64,000 bases of DNA. Source: Plasmopara viticola (Eukaryota > Oomycota > Peronosporomycetes > Peronosporales > Peronosporaceae). Location: contig MBPM02000017.1 of NCBI GenBank assembly GCA_001695595.3, positions 558,001 to 622,000 on the forward strand. Direction: 5' to 3'. This document shows, piece by piece, positions 1 to 10,452 of the stretch (its first letter is position 1; the number at the start of each line of letters is the position of its first letter). A program made the translations under genes and the position numbers. Under the pieces are notes generated by a model, which searched no databases, was not told where the DNA came from, and saw only the letters and a program-made list of their open reading frames with translations.

Positions 1-506
1 AGCGTTCGTATTCGTTCAGTCCCCCAAACATTTTATGCACATCTTCCGAGCTCATGGGCTTGTAGTTTCCCATCCCAACCACTTCTCGGTCCGAAGGGTC
101 CGCAGCAGCCGAGACGCCAAACATTTCAATATCATACTTTGCACGCGTCGTATCATCACTCAGCAGGTCGTATGCGGCATTAATGCGGAGAATCTCGGCA
201 TCCTGCAAAAGTTGATTACACGATTAATCACCCATAGAGCTACAAAGAGTCGTCTCACACTACCTTGCCATCCTTTCGTCGAACAGGACCTCTAGTGTTA
301 GCGTGGTAGCGATCCGGGTGGTGCTCCAGTACTATCACAACGTGTAAATTGATAAGAAGACGAGCGTACCGAAAGTTTTGGGATGATAAGAAAGACGCAC
401 CGAGCTTGCGGTATGCAGCCTTGATCTCTTTGGTTGAGGCCGAGCGCTCGACGCCTAACACTTCGTAATAATTAGGCTGGACGTGCTTCCTTTCACGCTG
501 CGCCAT
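1..506 (-). CDS. J-domain (DnaJ/HSP40-like) protein, 5' part
   Basis: Co-chaperone that would stimulate an Hsp70 ATPase. The minus-strand gene starts at 506 (ATG, MAQRERK...) and runs off the left edge. Exons are 401-506, 264-331 and 1-202, separated by GT-AG introns of 69 and 61 bases with consistent phase. The joined protein opens directly with a J domain (YYEVLGV, helix II AAYRKL, the HPD motif in HHPDRY, then INAAYDLLSD..RAKYD). The first intron falls just before HPD. After the J domain the sequence reads MGNYKPMSSEDVHKMFGGL and continues outside the window. With only about 125 residues visible, the subtype cannot be assigned. An in-frame GTG two codons upstream was not used because the ATG is standard. 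Confidence 0.9.
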
Positions 507-1042
507 GGTCACTGTCAGTTCGTCTTAAGTTTCGGACTATTTCTTACATGCGATAGTACTTCTTAGAGGGACCAGGACCAAAAAAGCTTACAACTACCTT
601 TAGTGGCACAATTTCAGGAAATAGAAAACTACCGAGAAACTAAAAGCGCGACACTTTACTAATGAGAAAGCTGCCAGCTAGACGCGAAATTCTTGCTCCA
701 CAGGTTCGTCCAAGTGGCGCTGTCCCAGACATTTCAGCCACCGTCAATAACCGTTAACTCATGTTCCGAGATTAAGGTTCAACAAACCTTTAGATAGTAC
801 TCGAGCTTGTCTTTTGTCACAAGCGTCGAGTCCTCTGACGATGGAAACTAAAAAAGCACAATCTCACACGGTCAACAGACGACCAAGTTCATCGAAAGAT
901 CATGAGCGCGCACCGAGAAGCGTCCATTTTGACTGGTTGAGCTGGTCGTAGACAGCGTATCGTCTGAAGGTGGCTCTCGGTACTTTTTGTGGTTATCCAT
1001 GCGCGCCCACATCATCAATTGTTTCTGGAACGCGCTGTGATA
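507..1042. other. Intergenic gap, nothing recognised
   Basis: About 540 bases between the start of the J-domain gene and the end of the GFA-like gene. I see no coding signal, repeat or RNA. It holds the upstream region of the J-domain gene and the 3' flank of its neighbour. Confidence 0.5.
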
Positions 1043-2163
1043 TCAACTACTTAAGCCAGCTACACCCCGTGGCAATTCACACGCGCCATTTACGTACATA
1101 GTCGACTCTTCGCTGTCTTCTCGGACAGTATCAAATCTTTGAGACTGCAAAGAACAGCGACGAGTCGGCTCCAGTGGCAACGAGAGCCGATTGGCACGGC
1201 CGAATAGCGGACGCGAACCTTTTGGAATAAATACGATCTATTGTCAATTTAGTTAAGCAGTCCTCAAGAAAAAGTCCAAAACTGCAGCAAGGGCAAGAGT
1301 CATAGACCCTACCTTCATGTCCTCGAAATTCTCGTCCTCCACGCAGTAGACGTTAACTGCAACACAGTCAGGCTGGGTGTGGTCGAATTGGAAAATATGA
1401 ATGCCTATGAGCAACACCAGTTATATTAAAATGTGCAACTTGTGGTCGTGGTATTCGTGCAACTACGAAGTTCGCTCAGCTTACCGCATTTGACACAAAA
1501 TACATGCTGGCATGAAGTAGCTTGACTTTCATAGAGAGATACATCGGATGACTCTAACATTTCCAAGCAAGATGTCGGGATAATCTAACACCAAAGAATC
1601 TCACGTATCAAGCCCCCTTCAAGTAACAACACAACTGCAACGCACCAGAAATGGAAATCTTCCTCTTTTGCACGAAAACGTGTTGCTATCGTCGAATGCT
1701 TCCACTCGCTTGGGTGCTAGTACCATAAATCTGAGCCCCGCCATGCAAGAAAAATAAATCTTTCATTTTCCTATTAGCAAACCGTCTCAAAATTACCTCA
1801 GCGATCCACAATCGCAGCTTCCTCGGTGCTGGAAAAGCGGCAGCTTTGGCATTCCGTATTTTTTCCTTCAATTACATGGCGAGATAAATCAACGACGTCA
1901 CCAGCTGTTGTAAAGCAATACGCACTGGTAGTAGACGTCCTTGCCGCCACCATCAAGATCGCAGCGTTCCCATTTGCCTTGTGTGTCCCGCACATTTCGA
2001 TAGACCTCGCGTAACTGTCCAAAACAGAGTTTATATGGTTTAAAACCTTTCTCGATATGATCAGTTAAGGACTCACACATACCACAAACAGCCCCACACC
2101 CAGCGCTAGCGTGGACAGTGCACCGATCGCGCGGTCCACTTCGCGCACCATGCCGTTGACCAT
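1043..2163 (-). CDS. GFA/CENP-V (Mss4-like fold) domain protein, seven exons
   Basis: A spliced minus-strand model: 2083-2163, 1922-2014, 1797-1843, 1646-1730, 1485-1584, 1313-1404, 1043-1144. It gives about 199 residues, all introns GT-AG and phases consistent. The N-terminus has a hydrophobic stretch (AIGALSTLALGVGLFV) that could anchor the protein in a membrane. From about residue 64 it reads as a glutathione-dependent formaldehyde-activating enzyme/CENP-V domain: RGSCDCGSLRFMVLAPKR, then a C-terminal VFCVKCGIHIF zinc knuckle. The middle Cys pair seems to keep only one Cys (SCKRG). Family members bind zinc; the substrate cannot be inferred. The exon 2/3 junction is uncertain: a 36-base intron at 1866-1901 would also keep frame and add a few residues. 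Start is the most upstream ATG in the exon. Confidence 0.7.
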
Positions 2164-2447
2164 GGCCCTCAGTAGCACACACGAGGAGACGGATTGAGCT
2201 TCAGAGGCTTTGAAACTGATAGGAAAAGGCTTATTATGTAGGAAAAAGCAACTCTAATGCGTAATAGGTATAAATTGGCCTCGATTTTAGCACTTGATGG
2301 GAACATGACGATTAGTCGGCTTTTCTACGCAATCCACAATTTTGTAGTTACGGTTTCGCGCCGGGGTTTGAAGTGGAACGGCACGCAATTGTCAGTTTAA
2401 TTCTCGACGACCAGGGTTCTCACATCCTGTTGGATTGATCTGTCGTC

Positions 2448-2648
2448 TCAATCCATGTTGCCTGTGTCAAACGCTGTTTCTGCAGGACGCGATGTAAGTG
2501 ACGCGAGTACGAAGTAATATGTATTCATCTCTGAATTTATACCACTGGGTACTACAAGCAAGATGACAAGATGTTTCTCATTCTCAGCCTTGACGTAGGC
2601 ATTCGAGATGTCATCATGATTTTCCGACACCCCCTGACGTTGCTGCAA
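2448..2648 (-). pseudogene. Ty1/copia reverse-transcriptase fragment, decayed
   Basis: An open stretch of 66 codons on the minus strand contains HDDISNAYVKAENEKHL followed by a VPSGI segment. It resembles the copia RT block in which the first catalytic-region Asp precedes an NAYVKA..E.H motif and a VPQGM motif. No flanking gag, protease, integrase or LTR could be joined to it, so it is an isolated relic. Identification rests on motif resemblance only. Confidence 0.55.
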
Positions 2649-5059
2649 GTTCTAAAATCACCTATTGTCAACATGTTCATCTCAACGTCGAAAATAAGCG
2701 TATATACCACGCTGCAAGCTTGCGTTTTTCAGAACGCAGCTAGTCACATCTTCGGACGCTGTTCACATCCATAGTCAACATTAGCACCCACTAACTGTGT
2801 AAAAGTCACTTGCTCTCATATAAAAAGACACACGAGGTACCAATTCCCTAACCGGTCTCTTCGTATCATTGGTCCTTAGGGATCCGAGTAGATAGCATAA
2901 TGATCGAAATGTGCACGCCCTTTGTCTTTCTTTTAAAAAGCTCATGGGTTGCTCAATTTGCGCACACGTGACGCACATCATGTGCCGACGGTCAGTATAA
3001 TGAGTTTTAGAAGCAGGACAAGGACCATCTTCTTGATTGTGTCGTGCGAGAGACGTCGGAAGCGCTGCTTAAAGTGCATAAATGCACCTCTTTGCACGTC
3101 TTGTACATATTCTATTGCCATAGTAATTGCAGTCATGATGGCGTCGGTTGTGTATCTCTATGGCAAGCACACTTTTTTGCATTGCAACATTATCATCAAC
3201 ATAACAAATGCTGAGCAATCTGATCGCTCGTACGCTTACGAGCTCGCGTCTTTCAATTTTAAATTTAAATTTGCTGTGCGGCGCAATATTTCAGGCTGTT
3301 ACTTGTTTGTAGTAAAGGCAAGCAATAATTGGGCTACTGAGTGGCGTTGCAACAGTGCCAGCTAAACCTTTTCGCCGTCAGCGACAAAACATTGATCCTT
3401 ACACTCGAGAGAATCCTGGAGTAGCGCTCGTTTCTAACCAGAAGTCGACTCGACCTGCAATCCCTAATCCATACCTTATCTTAAGTGCTGTTTCACTGCG
3501 CACACAAAGTACATTCATCGCCTTGTGCCTGTTTTACTTTTGTCGAAGTATGCTGCCATAATATGGCTAGCCTTGCCACAGTCAAAGCACGTTTGTTTCT
3601 CTACGCGAGGTTTGCTCTTGACGATGTTCGCAGTAACAGTTTTTTTCAGACTAATCAGAATCTCCTGTATTCAACTCGACAAGTGTACAATCTTCTGAGC
3701 TTTTACGAAAACGTCGAGACGCCTGGCACCATACTTCACCATGGGTGGCGTGTGTAGCTCACAATACGCGAACGATGCTGTCGTGCATTTGCGCGTCAGC
3801 ACCGACACATGCGCAAATAAATACCGGTAGTACTCGGGCCAATTTATGCTGGCGTTTACCTTCCGCATCAACTGTCTTTCAGCTGCAAAGCAGGAATTGT
3901 CGTTTTGAGCGTCTAGTGAAGGTGCTCTGTAGAATAGTCTAGCGCCGGAGCCTGGCGACACCAAGTCTTAGCCTGATAGTTGTATAACAGCTCACTCGAT
4001 CGCTCTGGTAGTGACCAAGCAAATCAGTTTTTACATTTTCCAGCTGATCGAATCCACACACTGCGTGCGCGCACATATTTTGACGTCTAAACGAAGTCTG
4101 GACCTCGGGTGCAGCTCCGACGTGTTAAGTTTGCAAATCATAAGCCGAGATTGGCGCCAATCTCGTACATGCATCGCTTGCTTTGTTACTTGCTACATTC
4201 ATCGCGCATAATGCTGTGATCCGATGCGCGAAACAGTGTCAATCGCGGAGGCTTGCCGTACGAAGCGCACCATTATAGCTGTAAAGCTTGATTAATCGCG
4301 GCCTTGGTCGCCCCTTTGTCGCACCGGCAGTTGCGATTTCGTCGCTTTGAATCGGCGCACCACCGCGTCCATTATAACGGTGACTGGAACACCCCAATCG
4401 TTCTCCTCCTCCCGCTATATTTGTAATGCCTCCATCTCTGTCTAGCCCACTCAGATGTCGAAAAGGGTGGCCAAAGTCTTTGCGCTGACATCGTCAAGTC
4501 TTTTATGAGCAACCGGCGTGCCTTCCACAAGCACCAAAAGTCGCAGCCTTTTTGTGACCGGCGTCGAAACTGTCTAAGGTCGGTGCATTGGGCGCTTAAT
4601 GTTGATTTGAAGAAATGAGCAGTAGATAGCAAGATTAAAAGTTTGAAATAATGGTCCTTAGTTCACTACTTTGTGCCATCTTCAGGTCTTTTCTATGACA
4701 TCCACCATATCATGATATTGCGGGCGTCGTCGTTGGTATGCGTCATAGCCGTAACTCAGCAAAATTGTTTTTTAAAGCTCTGAGACGTTGTACGGCCACT
4801 GATCAGTGTCGCCTTTCTATCCAGACTTACATAGAGTCTTATAGACGTGAACTTAGCGAACAATGACTCTATATATTGCAGTGCGGCGGTTTGTCCAGGT
4901 AAACTAACGTTTGACGGGCTACCATCTGATAAATGTAGTAATGTTGTCTTCTTACTCATGTAATGTAATGTATTAAGTTATCGCGTTGCCAAGTTATGCA
5001 CGTGCTAGGCTCAGTCTAGCTAGTCCACGGCATAGAGTGGTGTCCGCATACGTCGGGTC

Positions 5060-6560
5060 TCGTTTGGCGGGCAGTGCAGCCAGCACCGAGGTCGTGATGG
5101 TCTTCCATTATTTCATTTAGCTCTGACTTGGTAAGAGCTCAGGTGGCGCCCGGTGCTGGAGACCGTCGCGTCGAGGGTGAGACTCGTTAGAGACCTGCAG
5201 ATGCCCGAGAGCACCTGCCCGAAGCGCGCGAGCATTTAGCCCCCCCCCCGCTTGGAAGGCTTTTTACTCATGACTTTGAGATTACAATCTCGTGTAATTA
5301 CCGGCAGTACACGCGTTTGGCACTGTAGCGCATTGAAGCTTCATTTTTCTTGTTCCTATTAGGCTTATACATAAGGTTTTTGTCTATTATCTGTTGAGAA
5401 TCGTATATATTCAATTTTCACTTCTCATCGTCTTCCGTGTCGACGCTTGAGTTACCGTTGCCATCCTCTACTTAAATGTTTGATGAGTGAAATTGCGCTC
5501 GAGCTCATGCAGGGCCTTAATGGTTTAAAGCAGGCAGGACGCTCGTGGAGACACATTCTAACAGACGCCGAATATATTGAGTGTACCAGTAAAATGTGCC
5601 TGTACTTTGATCGCGATGAATAAGACCCGACGATAGTTGGCATCTACATCGTCGAGGTGCAGCGGACGAGTGACTTTCGTTGCGATGTCATAGCTTTCCG
5701 TCTAGAGCTTCGAAATGATTTCAAAGTAATCTGGTATAGGAGTGACGACACAAGTAAGCTTGAGATCAAGAGGCCTTCGTCGAACTGCTACGTGAACCCA
5801 GAGTACTGCAGCATGGACGTCCATTGGTGTTAGCTACTGCTCCGAAGCCACCCCAAATAATGGGCTCCTACTAGAAAATGTCAAACCCGGCACAACAAAT
5901 GTTCGTTCGCTTCGATCACTCGCTGGTAGTCTGAGTCGCACGATGTAAGCAATCACACGCAGCATTTGCGATTCAATATGAAACGCGATAGGCACAAGCA
6001 ACACGCGTATGATAATGTTCGCTCAGAACGAGAATTGCATGCTATCTTGGCGGCAGCAAAGTGATGGGGCTTGAAACACGAGCTAATATAGACCGCAAGC
6101 TATTGCTGATTCTCTGGTCTTAAAGCAATGCCGATTCACTGCTGCCAAGAGAGAAAAATAGTCACCCCGTGATGTCGTCGGGCTACTATAATGATCTTAG
6201 TACGCTGAGAAGCCAAGGATCAAAAGAGGCGCCTCTCTCTAGACCATGTATTCCGCGTTTGTAGCGGAATCCGAGACGGCACGCGAGCTTCTTGGTATCA
6301 ACGAGAAGCTTAGATAGGACTTGCTTTATTCTGATCATCTGGCAACCAAGCAACAAATCGAAGGAGAGGGGTCGTCACTGAAAGTAAAGCAAAGGCGTTC
6401 GTTTGTAGTGTGCAAATGTTTCCGCCCATTGCTGCATTAAATGCTCTACTTCCGGTCGGACACGCTCGCAAAATGTTCACTAAAGGCATCAAGCTGGCGG
6501 ATTCGCATGTATATGTGGAATTGTGCTAAACGTATACGATCGCGAGGGAAAACATTGACT
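5060..6560 (+). pseudogene. Ty1/copia polyprotein relic (RT to RNase H), many stops and frameshifts
   Basis: Plus-strand fragments appear in the copia order. At about 5490-5650 the RT motif GLNGLKQAGRSW is followed by MCLYFDRDE, a stop, then DPTIVGIYI, where an intact element reads TIVGIYVDD. At about 5905-5990 a SLAGSL segment resembles the block before the RNase H domain. At about 6260-6400 VAESETARELLGINEKLR, a stop, then a QIEGEGSSLK segment match the RNase H end. FRSDTLAKCSLKA (about 6445) resembles the final conserved block. Upstream, 5150-5230 reads like the low-complexity linker before RT (LETVASRVRLVRDLQMPE). No LTRs were recognised. It is clearly non-functional. Confidence 0.6.
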
Positions 6561-6858
6561 GTTGACTTCAGTATAGGTCGCGCAAGCGAGCCTTATCATT
6601 TCACGACGACGGAACATGGTGATGCCCTCGACGAATGTAAGCACCTTCAATGTAGTCACATTCAATCTTACTTTCTACTGCACACTTCCTCAGATTGACA
6701 CTTAATCGTTCTTTAATGAAGTAGAGCAGTCATTTAATTTAGAATCAAAAATTATGTAAAAGCCACAATATACAGCAAGTATGTAGACTTACTAATTTTT
6801 TTTTGACTGAGCTAAATACTATTTTGCGTCTAAATTCGTAATATCCTAAGATTCCAGG

Positions 6859-8409
6859 TTAATCAAAACGAAAGCCAAAGCTAAAAGAACCAGCTGTTGA
6901 GACTACATCATCGCCCAACAAAGTGGAAGATACGTCTTTATCAATGGTCTCACCATGGACTAGCAACTCCCATTTGGATTTTTGGTGCTTGCGCTCGTCC
7001 TCATCCTTCAGTTCCCTGTCCACCTTGGCGTAAATATTGGGAACGTTTTCGGCCATCACCTGCCGAAACATACTATTAAGCTCAAAGCGCTGCTCAATGG
7101 GGCAGCCAGAGACTTGTTGTGGCTTTTCTGTCAGGAATTTCATTACACTTTTCACATTACTTGAGCTAACAAAGTTCTGTGTGATCGCAACGCTCTCGTC
7201 AATATTCAGCACGGTATGCCACCAACCGTGAGGTATGAACACTATCTCGCCCGCTCTGCAAATTCCTTCTACTGGTTTCAAATGAGAAGGTAGTTTTTGC
7301 ACCTCCTTGTAAAATGTCACAAACCACTCCATTAAAGAGACAGGCGACGATACTTCACTTCCATCCTCACTCGGGTGAACTCCAGGCGGAACTTGACCAG
7401 GAGGGAACATGATCCACTTTTTGGCCCCACGGATCACGCCGTTCCAAGCATTTGTGGCATTCGGGTCAATATGAAAATTCGACCCAGACTTTTTCGGACC
7501 AATAATTAGCCAGCGGTAATCGGGTCGTTTATCTTCGCCAAGCAAACTAAAGTAGTCTTCGTGAAAGTAAGCGGGAACCTTGTAATCTAGAGCTAATTGA
7601 GGTACTTTTGTCGCAAATTCTTTGTCAAATACAAACAATGGCTGGTCGTCCAATAATGTACGACAATAATTGAAATACTTTTCGATTGAAAATTGAAAGC
7701 CACCAGCATTTAAGGTCTTGCCTTCGCAAACGTGACTCAAGTATTCGTCCGTCCACTTGTTTGATGCTGCCCAGTCGTCAATAGCATCGGAAATGATAAC
7801 TGGTACATTAGGACCTTCAAACTTCTTTTTAAACTCGGCAACTGTCATAAGCTTAGCACTACGACGCTCGATGTTTTCCACCGCTAGCCACGACTTTTTA
7901 ATTGGCGCCACAGAGCAGTAAAATGACTGGAAGAGTAGGTCGGAATACACTCCCTGCACACGTATTGGTGTTCCCAGCTTTACTTTATCACCGTATTTTG
8001 TCGCTAAATACGTGGCTTTCCACGTTGCGTTCGGCTCAAACAGTCCTTTAAATTCTTCAAGCACTAGTACTCGCCACAGTTCGTCGTGCGAGCTATACAC
8101 GTACGCAGAGCGACTGCAAGCCGCTAGAGTCACAAGGTCTTTGGCCGAACAATAGTTAAGCAGTGACAGTAATTGATTGTCTTGTAGTATTGCAAGCCGA
8201 CCCAAACCAGATGCACGACACTCTATAACGCCATTAACAGTATCTTCAAAGAAGTTGCCAATTGGCTTGACGCCCAGTGGATGCGTTAGTTGCACGCACG
8301 GGCTGGAAGAATACTTGCTTCTATCGTTCAGAGTTACTTTAACTTTCTTTAACGACCGGCTGGCATTTTCACTGCCGCATGCAATGACCTCCATGGCATC
8401 GCCACTCAT
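6859..8409 (-). CDS. F-box plus JmjC-domain oxygenase (JMJD6-like)
   Basis: A 516-residue intronless protein. Residues about 69-115 look like an F-box (LGRLAILQDNQLLSLLNYCS ... LWRVL), and residues about 175-420 form a JmjC domain. Fe(II) ligands are visible: H313 and D315 in NFHIDPN and H398 in PHGWWHTV. K330 in RGAKKW is the likely 2-oxoglutarate anchor. The WWHTVLN..SVAITQNFV segment is typical of the JMJD6/phosphatidylserine-receptor group, which hydroxylates lysine or demethylates arginine. The F-box implies association with an SCF ubiquitin ligase; this pairing also occurs in plant and protist members. A short C-terminal tail is charged. Start is ATG at 8409. The substrate is unknown. 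Confidence 0.88.
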   Translation of the reverse strand: MSGDAMEVIACGSENASRSLKKVKVTLNDRSKYSSSPCVQLTHPLGVKPIGNFFEDTVNGVIECRASGLGRLAILQDNQLLSLLNYCSAKDLVTLAACSRSAYVYSSHDELWRVLVLEEFKGLFEPNATWKATYLATKYGDKVKLGTPIRVQGVYSDLLFQSFYCSVAPIKKSWLAVENIERRSAKLMTVAEFKKKFEGPNVPVIISDAIDDWAASNKWTDEYLSHVCEGKTLNAGGFQFSIEKYFNYCRTLLDDQPLFVFDKEFATKVPQLALDYKVPAYFHEDYFSLLGEDKRPDYRWLIIGPKKSGSNFHIDPNATNAWNGVIRGAKKWIMFPPGQVPPGVHPSEDGSEVSSPVSLMEWFVTFYKEVQKLPSHLKPVEGICRAGEIVFIPHGWWHTVLNIDESVAITQNFVSSSNVKSVMKFLTEKPQQVSGCPIEQRFELNSMFRQVMAENVPNIYAKVDRELKDEDERKHQKSKWELLVHGETIDKDVSSTLLGDDVVSTAGSFSFGFRFD

Positions 8410-8547
8410 ATATCGTCAGCCAATGATTAGTCTCTTAGTTAATAAAGTAAGCTTTGTACTAATTAGTGGGTCTTTTATTGCTAGCAATTATTTAATTCAT
8501 TAGATATGTTCTTAAAGTAAATAGTAAAAAAATTGAGATAGCTACAT

Positions 8548-9900
8548 TCAATATTGATCCTCGGTCTCTTCGCCTTCACCTTCAGCAGTCTCCGCCGTGA
8601 CTTCTTCGTAGTCTTTCTCTAGTGCAGCAAGATCTTCCCGTGCCTCTGAAAACTCTCCTTCCTCCATTCCTTCCCCCACGTACCAGTGGACAAACGCACG
8701 TTTCGCATACATTAGATCAAACTTGTGATCAATGCGAGAAAACACTTCAGCAATGGCACTCGTGTTTGAGATCATGGCTACAGCTCGTTGTACGCGAGCC
8801 AAGTCGCCACCAGGCACAACAGACGGTGGTTGGTAGTTAATGCCGCACTTGAAGCCTGTTGGACACCAATCGACAAATTGAATCGTGCGTTTTGTCTTAA
8901 TTGTAGCCACTGCAGCGTTCACATCCTTTGGAACGACATCACCTCGGTACATGAGGCATGTCGCCATATATTTACCATGTCGTGGGTCACATTTAGCCAT
9001 CATGGACGTCGGTTCAAACGCACTATTTGTGATCTCGGCCACCGACAATCGCTCGTGATAGGCTTTTTCAGCTGATATTACAGGAGCATACGAGCTTAGC
9101 ATAAAGTGGATACGTGGATACGGCACTAGATTCGTCTGAAATTCAGTGATATCGACATTAAGCGATCCATCGAAACGAAGAGAAGTCGTGAGTGACGAAA
9201 TCACTTGTGCAATCAAACGGTTGAGGTTCGAGTACGTCGGCCGCTCGATGTCTAAAGATCGACGGCAAATGTCGTAAATGGCTTCATTGTCGAGCATCAC
9301 GGCAATGTCTGTGTGTTCCAGTAGAGCATGTGTTGAAAGAACCGAGTTGTAGGGCTCTACAATCGCTCCAGATAGTAAAGGAGAGGGATAGATAGTAAAC
9401 CCCAGCTTACTTTTTCGTCCATAGTCGACTGATAGACGCTCGAGGAGAAGAGATCCAAACCCGGAACCCGTACCACCACCTACTGCGTTAAACACCATGA
9501 ACCCTTGCAAGCCAGTACAAGCATCCGCAAGTTTACGAATCCGATCAAGCACTTGGTCGACAACTTCCTTACCGATCGTGTAGTGACCACGAGCATAGTT
9601 ATTCGCAGCATCTTCTTTGCCAGAAATGATCTGTTGTGGGTGGTACAATTGACGGTAAGCGCCCGTCCGAACTTCGTCACAAACTGTAGGTTCCAAGTCC
9701 ACGAACACAGCACGCGGTACGTGCTTGCCAGAGCCTGTTTCAGAGAAAAAGGTGGAAAACGAGTCGTCGCCCTTGGCGAACGAGTCGCTGGGTATTCGAC
9801 CGTCGGGTTGAATGCCGTGCTCGAGACAATAGAGCTCCCAACACGCGTTGCCAACTTGGATGCCGCCCTGGCCGAGATGAATGGACAGGATTTCACGCAT
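8548..9900 (-). CDS. Alpha-tubulin, copy A
   Basis: A 450-residue alpha-tubulin, the GTP-binding subunit of microtubules. It shows the tubulin G-box [11 protein letters not shown], the alpha-specific catalytic Glu in VDITEFQT, the MREI autoregulatory start, and a C-terminal acidic tail ending in Tyr (GEETEDQY). Start is ATG at 9900; an in-frame extension to 9969 lacks the MREI start and is not used. Position 40, Lys in most alpha-tubulins, is Ser here ([10 protein letters not shown]), and the loop is one residue shorter. It lies head to head with copy B, with 552 bases between the start codons. The two proteins differ at only about a dozen sites plus the tails. No introns. Confidence 0.96.
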   Translation of the reverse strand: MREILSIHLGQGGIQVGNACWELYCLEHGIQPDGRIPSDSFAKGDDSFSTFFSETGSGKHVPRAVFVDLEPTVCDEVRTGAYRQLYHPQQIISGKEDAANNYARGHYTIGKEVVDQVLDRIRKLADACTGLQGFMVFNAVGGGTGSGFGSLLLERLSVDYGRKSKLGFTIYPSPLLSGAIVEPYNSVLSTHALLEHTDIAVMLDNEAIYDICRRSLDIERPTYSNLNRLIAQVISSLTTSLRFDGSLNVDITEFQTNLVPYPRIHFMLSSYAPVISAEKAYHERLSVAEITNSAFEPTSMMAKCDPRHGKYMATCLMYRGDVVPKDVNAAVATIKTKRTIQFVDWCPTGFKCGINYQPPSVVPGGDLARVQRAVAMISNTSAIAEVFSRIDHKFDLMYAKRAFVHWYVGEGMEEGEFSEAREDLAALEKDYEEVTAETAEGEGEETEDQY

Positions 9901-10452
9901 GTTGAAGTTGACTAAAAGTGACTTGGTTAGAAAAGGTGGGAGATGATGGGAGTCGGGATAGTTGGACAATGGCAGATTGTAGGTAGTAAGGTGCGGATTT
10001 CAGCCTTGTGCTATATATTGATTGATTGGTCCGACGAGCCTTCGCCATCGCCCTTAGCATCTGTGCGAGCAAGTTTCGCGTTCTGAGCCTATTAACCATG
10101 GTATTTATACCATATCACCATTGTGTATGATTAAAACGAAGAGCGTACTATATTACCTCCTCCTACCCTCTCACAAATGCATTACTATACTACAAAACTA
10201 CTACCGGGCGACAAGGCACTGCGACAGGGTGGCACTCGCAAACAGCATCGTCAATCCATCGTTCTTGATTGGTTAAAATCTTCTCTCCCCGCGTCCATAC
10301 GTCACTTCAAACATTCAAATCGCCTCCCTTTCCCGCCTCCTTCACTTTCTCGCTCATTCTCCAACTCGACTGCAAACGTCCTCACAACGTTTCCAGTCGC
10401 CTAGGAACTTTGCCAATCCGCATCCACATCCTCTTTTCTCACGTGCATTATT
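9901..10452. promoter_or_regulatory. Bidirectional intergenic region of the alpha-tubulin pair
   Basis: This 552-base spacer must hold the promoters of both tubulins. Visible elements: GATTGG (CCAAT on the other strand) at 10024-10029 and 10267-10272, a TATA-like run at 10011-10018 upstream of copy A, and a pyrimidine-rich tract at 10325-10445 just before the start of copy B. No binding site can be proved from sequence alone. Confidence 0.45.

Larger units (their letters stand above)
2164..6858. other. Gene-poor, AT-rich 4.7-kb region with copia relics
   Basis: No intact gene found. Two decayed Ty1/copia fragments are listed separately. The stretches 2990-5040 and 6560-6858 hold only short ORFs with no recognisable domain, the longest being 138 residues at 2949-3365. 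A run of ten C lies at 5240-5249. Confidence 0.6.

Noticed and set aside
1866..1901. 36-base intron in the GFA-like gene
   Set aside because: It keeps the frame but is shorter than any other intron in the window; the 78-base alternative 1844-1921 was preferred.
2949..3365. 138-codon plus-strand ORF
   Set aside because: No domain, odd composition, no neighbouring coding signal, and it lies in a transposon-relic region.
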